Position numbers and translations under genes: made by a program. Below the pieces are notes generated by a model. It did not search any database and was not told where the DNA came from. It saw only the letters and a list, made by a program, of their open reading frames with translations. DNA of 64,000 bases, from NCBI RefSeq assembly GCF_003315795.1, contig NZ_QMEY01000032.1, positions 34,865 through 98,864 of the forward strand. The letters run 5' to 3'. Below are positions 60,754 through 64,000 of this stretch, in pieces. Source of the stretch: Spongiactinospora rosea. Its GTDB lineage: Bacteria > Actinomycetota > Actinomycetes > Streptosporangiales > Streptosporangiaceae. Each line of letters starts with the position of its first letter. Positions within the stretch are counted from its first letter, which is position 1.

Positions 60754-61704
60754 TCAGGCGGCGAGCTGGAGGCCCAGCGAGCTGAGGTTGCGGCGGGCCC
60801 AGTCCAGCTCCTCGGCGAGGGCGGAGACCAGCGCGCCCGGCCCCTTGCCCCGGAGCGGCACCGCGAGGTCGTGGGTCTCGACCTCGACGTGCGCGGTCCC
60901 GGCCACGGTGCCCGACAGCATCGCGGTCAGCGTGTCCTCAAGCACCGAACGCGTGGTCGGCAGCTCGCCCCGCGCCTGCCCCGCGTGGTCGTGTACGTGG
61001 CTGAGCTTGACCACCGGCGCTCCGGCCCGGGCCAGCTCGCGCAGCGCCGTACCGGGCTCCTCGGGGCCGTCGGCGAGGTGGCAGGCGTCCAGGCAGACGC
61101 CCAGGTGCTCGGAGTCGATGCCGCCGACGCGCTGGAGGGCCTGCTCGGTGGTCTCCAGCACGCACCCGGGCCACGGCTCGAAGCCGACGCGGATGGTCTT
61201 GCCGGTCACGCTGTACAGGCCGCGCAGTTCGCGGGAGAGGCGTTCGAGCCGCTGGGACGCTATGGCGTGCAGGTCGGCCGGCCAGTCGCGGCGCCAGCCG
61301 ATCGGGATGGTGGAGATGCTGCCGAACTCCACGTCGTCGGGCAGCAGGAACGCGAGGATCTTGGCCAGCGCCATCGTGTAGCGGTAGCGCTCGGGCTTGG
61401 CCCAGTCGGGGCCGGGCGACTCCTGGTTGCGACCGCCCGTGCCGTTGAGGCTGACGACCTCCAGGCCGCGCTCCTCCAGCGACCGGCGCAGCCGGACCAG
61501 CTCGATGCGGTCGGCGATGAGATGGTCGGCCACGCTGGGGGCGAGCCACAGGCCGACGCCCATCCGCTCCACCCCGAGCCGCTTGCGCACGGGCATCGCG
61601 TAGCGGGTGAGGTGGGCGATCAGGTTTTCCAGGTCTTCAGCGGGGTGAACACCGGCGTTGTAAGCCAGGTGAACGAGCGTGCCGTCGTCGTGGCGCATGC
61701 GCAT
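60754..61704 (-). CDS. EboE-like TIM-barrel protein
   Basis: 316 residues from ATG 61704. MRMRHDDGTLVHLAYNAGV, GVGLWLAPSVADHLIADR, SLEERGLEVVSLNG, PDWAKPERYRYTMALAKILA, GSISTIPIGW, VGFEPWPGCVLETTEQ and VCLDACHLADG follow EboE, a putative isomerase-like component of ebo (edge-bioactive/isoprenoid traffic) clusters. The rest of an ebo cluster is absent here, so the gene may act alone or be shorter than the family. Start ATG 61698 is also possible. Confidence 0.75.
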   Translation of the reverse strand: MRMRHDDGTLVHLAYNAGVHPAEDLENLIAHLTRYAMPVRKRLGVERMGVGLWLAPSVADHLIADRIELVRLRRSLEERGLEVVSLNGTGGRNQESPGPDWAKPERYRYTMALAKILAFLLPDDVEFGSISTIPIGWRRDWPADLHAIASQRLERLSRELRGLYSVTGKTIRVGFEPWPGCVLETTEQALQRVGGIDSEHLGVCLDACHLADGPEEPGTALRELARAGAPVVKLSHVHDHAGQARGELPTTRSVLEDTLTAMLSGTVAGTAHVEVETHDLAVPLRGKGPGALVSALAEELDWARRNLSSLGLQLAA

Positions 61705-61832
61705 CCGGTGCCTCCAGCGTGCTACGTGTGTGAAGCGCTTCCCGCCGCCCGTCGCAGGGCCGGGCGGGAATCCCCTCCCTGCCGAATTCGGCTGGGTCTG
61801 CCCGAGCATGCCCCCCGGTATGCGGGTTTCGC

Positions 61833-61874
61833 GTCACCCCTGGAGCCCATTGCGGACTACGTCGCAGGGGTGAC
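61833..61874. promoter_or_regulatory. Inverted repeat, 10-bp arms
   Basis: GTCACCCCTG (61833-61842) and CAGGGGTGAC (61865-61874) are perfect complements separated by 22 nt. Possible operator or attenuator upstream of the EboE-like gene. Confidence 0.45.
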
Positions 61875-61952
61875 CTCCGGGGCCGACGCCACACTACGGG
61901 TGACCACTTGTGAGCCACTGGGAGCAGACTTGGCCGTATTCGCTCTACGCAG

Positions 61953-61964
61953 TGTAGTACTACA
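61953..61964. promoter_or_regulatory. 12-bp palindrome
   Basis: TGTAGTACTACA, a perfect palindrome in the EboE-like upstream region, similar to GntR-type operators. No matching regulator nearby. Confidence 0.4.
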
Positions 61965-62010
61965 TCTGGTGGCGCGATACCAGGTACCCCGCAAAAGATG
62001 CCCGCACATG

Positions 62011-62045
62011 CGAGACCCCGCGTGGCGGTGCCACGCGGGGTCTCG
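62011..62045 (-). terminator. clpC terminator
   Basis: Perfect 16-bp stem CGAGACCCCGCGTGGC / GCCACGCGGGGTCTCG with a 3-nt loop, 23 nt beyond the clpC stop. Confidence 0.9.
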
Positions 62046-62067
62046 AACGGGTCGATCGACCTGCGGC

Positions 62068-64000
62068 TCAGCGCTGGCCGGCTTCGACGATCGCCGCGGC
62101 CGAGTCGGGCACCAGCGATGCCGGCGCCGCCTCGCCCACGAAGGTGAACTTGGCGTTCTCGCCCTCGCCCTCGACGGCGATCTTGACGATCTGGCCGGGG
62201 CGCAGCTCGCCGTACAGGATCTTCTCCGACAGGGAGTCCTCCAGCTCGCGCTGGATGGTCCGCCGCAGCGGCCGGGCGCCCATCACCGGGTCGTAGCCCC
62301 GGTCGGCCAGCAACTGCTTGGCCTCCTGGGTGAGCTCCAGGCCCATGTCGCGGTCCTTCAGGCGCTCGGCGACCTGGTTGAGCATCAGGTCGACGATCTG
62401 GATGATCTCCTTCGGGGTGAGCTGGTGGAACACCACCGTGTCATCGACACGGTTCAGGAACTCCGGCCGGAAGTGCTGCTTCAGCTCCTCCTGCACCTTC
62501 GCCTTCATCCGGTCGTAGTTGCTCTCCGCGTCGTTGTTACGCGCGAACCCGACCCCGATGCCCTTGGAGATGTCCCGCGTGCCCAGGTTGGTGGTCATGA
62601 TGATCACCGTGTTCTTGAAGTCGACCACCCGGCCCTGAGCATCGGTCAGCCGGCCGTCCTCCAGAATCTGCAGCAGCGAGTTGAAGATGTCCGGATGCGC
62701 CTTCTCGATCTCGTCGAACAGCACCACCGAGAACGGCTTGCGGCGCACCTTCTCGGTGAGCTGGCCGCCCTCCTCATACCCGACATAGCCGGGGGGAGAG
62801 CCGAACAGCCGCGAGACCGTGTGCTTCTCCATGAACTCCGACATGTCCAGCATGATCAGCGCGTCTTCGTCGCCGAACAGGAACTCCGCCAGCGCCTTGG
62901 ACAGCTCGGTCTTACCCACACCGGACGGACCGGCGAAGATGAACGACCCACCCGGACGCCGCGGGTCCTTCAGCCCGGCGCGAGTGCGCCGGATCGACCG
63001 GGACAGGCCCTTGATCGCGTCGTCCTGGCCGATGATCCGCTTGTGCAGCTCGTCTTCCATCCGCAGCAGCCGCTGCGACTCCTCCTCGGTGAGCTTGAAC
63101 ACCGGGATGCCGGTCGCCGTCGCCAGAACCTCGGCGATCAGCTCCTCGGTGACCTCGGCCACGACGTCCATGTCGCCGGCCTTCCACTCCTTCTCCCGGC
63201 GCTCACGCTTGAGCTGGAGCTGCTTTTCCTGGTCGCGCAGCGCGGCGGCCTTCTCGAAGTCCTGCGCGTCGATCGCGGACTCCTTGTCGCGCCGCACGTT
63301 GGCGATCTTCTCGTCGTACTCCCGCAGGTCCGGCGGCGCGGTCATCCGCCGGATGCGCATCCGCGAACCGGCCTCGTCGATCAGGTCGATCGCCTTGTCC
63401 GGCAGGAACCGGTCGCTGATGTAGCGGTCGGCGAGCTGGGCGGCGGCCACGAGCGCGCCGTCGGTGATCGACACGCGGTGGTGCGCCTCGTAGCGGTCGC
63501 GCAGGCCCTTCAGGATCTCGATCGTGTGGCTGAGGCTGGGCTCGGCCACCTGGATCGGCTGGAACCGGCGCTCAAGCGCCGCGTCCTTCTCCAGGTGCTT
63601 GCGGTACTCGTCGAGCGTGGTCGCACCGATGGTCTGCAGCTCGCCGCGGGCCAGCATCGGCTTGAGGATGCTGGCGGCGTCGATCGCGCCCTCCGCGGCG
63701 CCCGCGCCGACCAGGGTGTGCAACTCGTCGATGAACAGGATGATGTCACCGCGGGTGCGGATCTCCTTGAGCACCTTCTTCAGGCGCTCCTCGAAGTCAC
63801 CGCGGTAACGCGACCCGGCCACCAGGGCGCCCAGATCGAGGGTGTAGAGCTGCTTGTCCTTCAGCGTCTCGGGCACCTCGCCCTTGACGATCTTCTGGGA
63901 CAGCCCCTCGACCACGGCGGTCTTGCCCACGCCGGGCTCGCCCACCAGGACCGGGTTGTTCTTGGTACGGCGGGACAGCACCTGCATGACCCGCTCGATC
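62068..64000 (-). CDS. clpC: ClpC AAA+ chaperone, C-terminal ~640 residues (cut by window end)
   Basis: The frame is open to the right edge, starting with IERVMQVLSRRTKNNPVL; the N-terminal ~200 residues lie outside. Visible: D1 Walker A GEPGVGKTAVV, Walker B IILFIDELH, the UVR-type linker (SAIDAQDFEKAAALRDQEKQ), D2 Walker A GPSGVGKTELSKAL, FGSPPGYVGYEEGG, sensor region LNRVDDTVVF and GARPLRRTIQRELED. ClpC unfolds substrates for ClpP and is required in most actinobacteria. The C-terminal tail is Ala/Pro-rich. Codon use is native. Confidence 0.97.
   Translation of the reverse strand, partial: IERVMQVLSRRTKNNPVLVGEPGVGKTAVVEGLSQKIVKGEVPETLKDKQLYTLDLGALVAGSRYRGDFEERLKKVLKEIRTRGDIILFIDELHTLVGAGAAEGAIDAASILKPMLARGELQTIGATTLDEYRKHLEKDAALERRFQPIQVAEPSLSHTIEILKGLRDRYEAHHRVSITDGALVAAAQLADRYISDRFLPDKAIDLIDEAGSRMRIRRMTAPPDLREYDEKIANVRRDKESAIDAQDFEKAAALRDQEKQLQLKRERREKEWKAGDMDVVAEVTEELIAEVLATATGIPVFKLTEEESQRLLRMEDELHKRIIGQDDAIKGLSRSIRRTRAGLKDPRRPGGSFIFAGPSGVGKTELSKALAEFLFGDEDALIMLDMSEFMEKHTVSRLFGSPPGYVGYEEGGQLTEKVRRKPFSVVLFDEIEKAHPDIFNSLLQILEDGRLTDAQGRVVDFKNTVIIMTTNLGTRDISKGIGVGFARNNDAESNYDRMKAKVQEELKQHFRPEFLNRVDDTVVFHQLTPKEIIQIVDLMLNQVAERLKDRDMGLELTQEAKQLLADRGYDPVMGARPLRRTIQRELEDSLSEKILYGELRPGQIVKIAVEGEGENAKFTFVGEAAPASLVPDSAAAIVEAGQR

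Larger units (their letters stand above)
61705..62010. other. Intergenic region upstream of EboE-like gene
   Basis: About 305 bp without a gene. It holds two inverted repeats (61833-61874; 61953-61964) and the region ends in the clpC terminator. The promoter of the EboE-like gene must be here. Confidence 0.5.

Overview
The window is GC-rich, high-coding-density DNA with actinobacterial hallmarks: a DUF3073 protein, an XRE/DUF397 pair, a DUF6879 protein, a BTAD/NB-ARC regulator, a DivIVA-like coiled coil, two-shell family 2B encapsulins, DisA and a ClpC with UVR linker. A Streptosporangiales-type or related filamentous actinomycete fits best; I cannot fix the genus.

Left end (1-4550) looks like the inner edge of an integrated element. 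It has an IS transposase tail, a type I restriction (HsdR) remnant, a CoiA-like nuclease/helical-repeat gene broken by a frame change, a hexanucleotide microsatellite, and a tyrosine integrase next to the 3' end of tRNA-Lys(UUU). From 4.6 to 16.4 kb come an FAD monooxygenase, a BTAD/NB-ARC regulator divergent from an ECF sigma factor with a C-terminal extension, a FolP2-type dihydropteroate synthase homologue, small regulators, a P450, a small methyltransferase and a lipoprotein polysaccharide deacetylase.

The main system (16.4-21.6 kb, minus strand) is a four-gene operon: two tandem family 2B encapsulin shells with cyclic-nucleotide-binding domains, a polyprenyl synthase of the encapsulin-cargo type, and an IspH with an extra N-terminal region. 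Together they suggest a protein nanocompartment devoted to isoprenoid chain building, with precursor supply in the same transcript.

22-38 kb holds a lone histidine kinase, a Ser/Thr kinase with an extracellular domain, a kynurenine/3-hydroxyanthranilate catabolic operon, a GntR regulator, a DivIVA-like coiled coil, a gamma-carbonic anhydrase, CsoR with a tandem repeat at its 3' end, a glycosyltransferase pair, and a secreted crystallin-like protein.

38.9-46.3 kb is accessory. A RiPP locus encodes an AmcA-like precursor with two FDNxPSWDNW core repeats, a 57-residue gene easily missed. Its radical SAM/SPASM maturase appears broken by an internal deletion and frameshift, and it is followed by a pentapeptide-repeat protein and a putative 2OG-Fe(II) oxygenase. 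Next come a frameshifted XRE regulator with DUF397 genes, DUF6879, and a dispersed non-coding repeat family flanking a SnoaL-like gene.

46.3-64 kb is more core-like: an EtfD-like Fe-S oxidoreductase, TetR and a TIM-barrel isomerase, radA, disA, a pentapeptide membrane protein, methyltransferases, mutY, RidA, an ArsR/hydrolase divergent pair with a clear palindromic operator, an EboE-like protein, and the 3' part of clpC running off the window.
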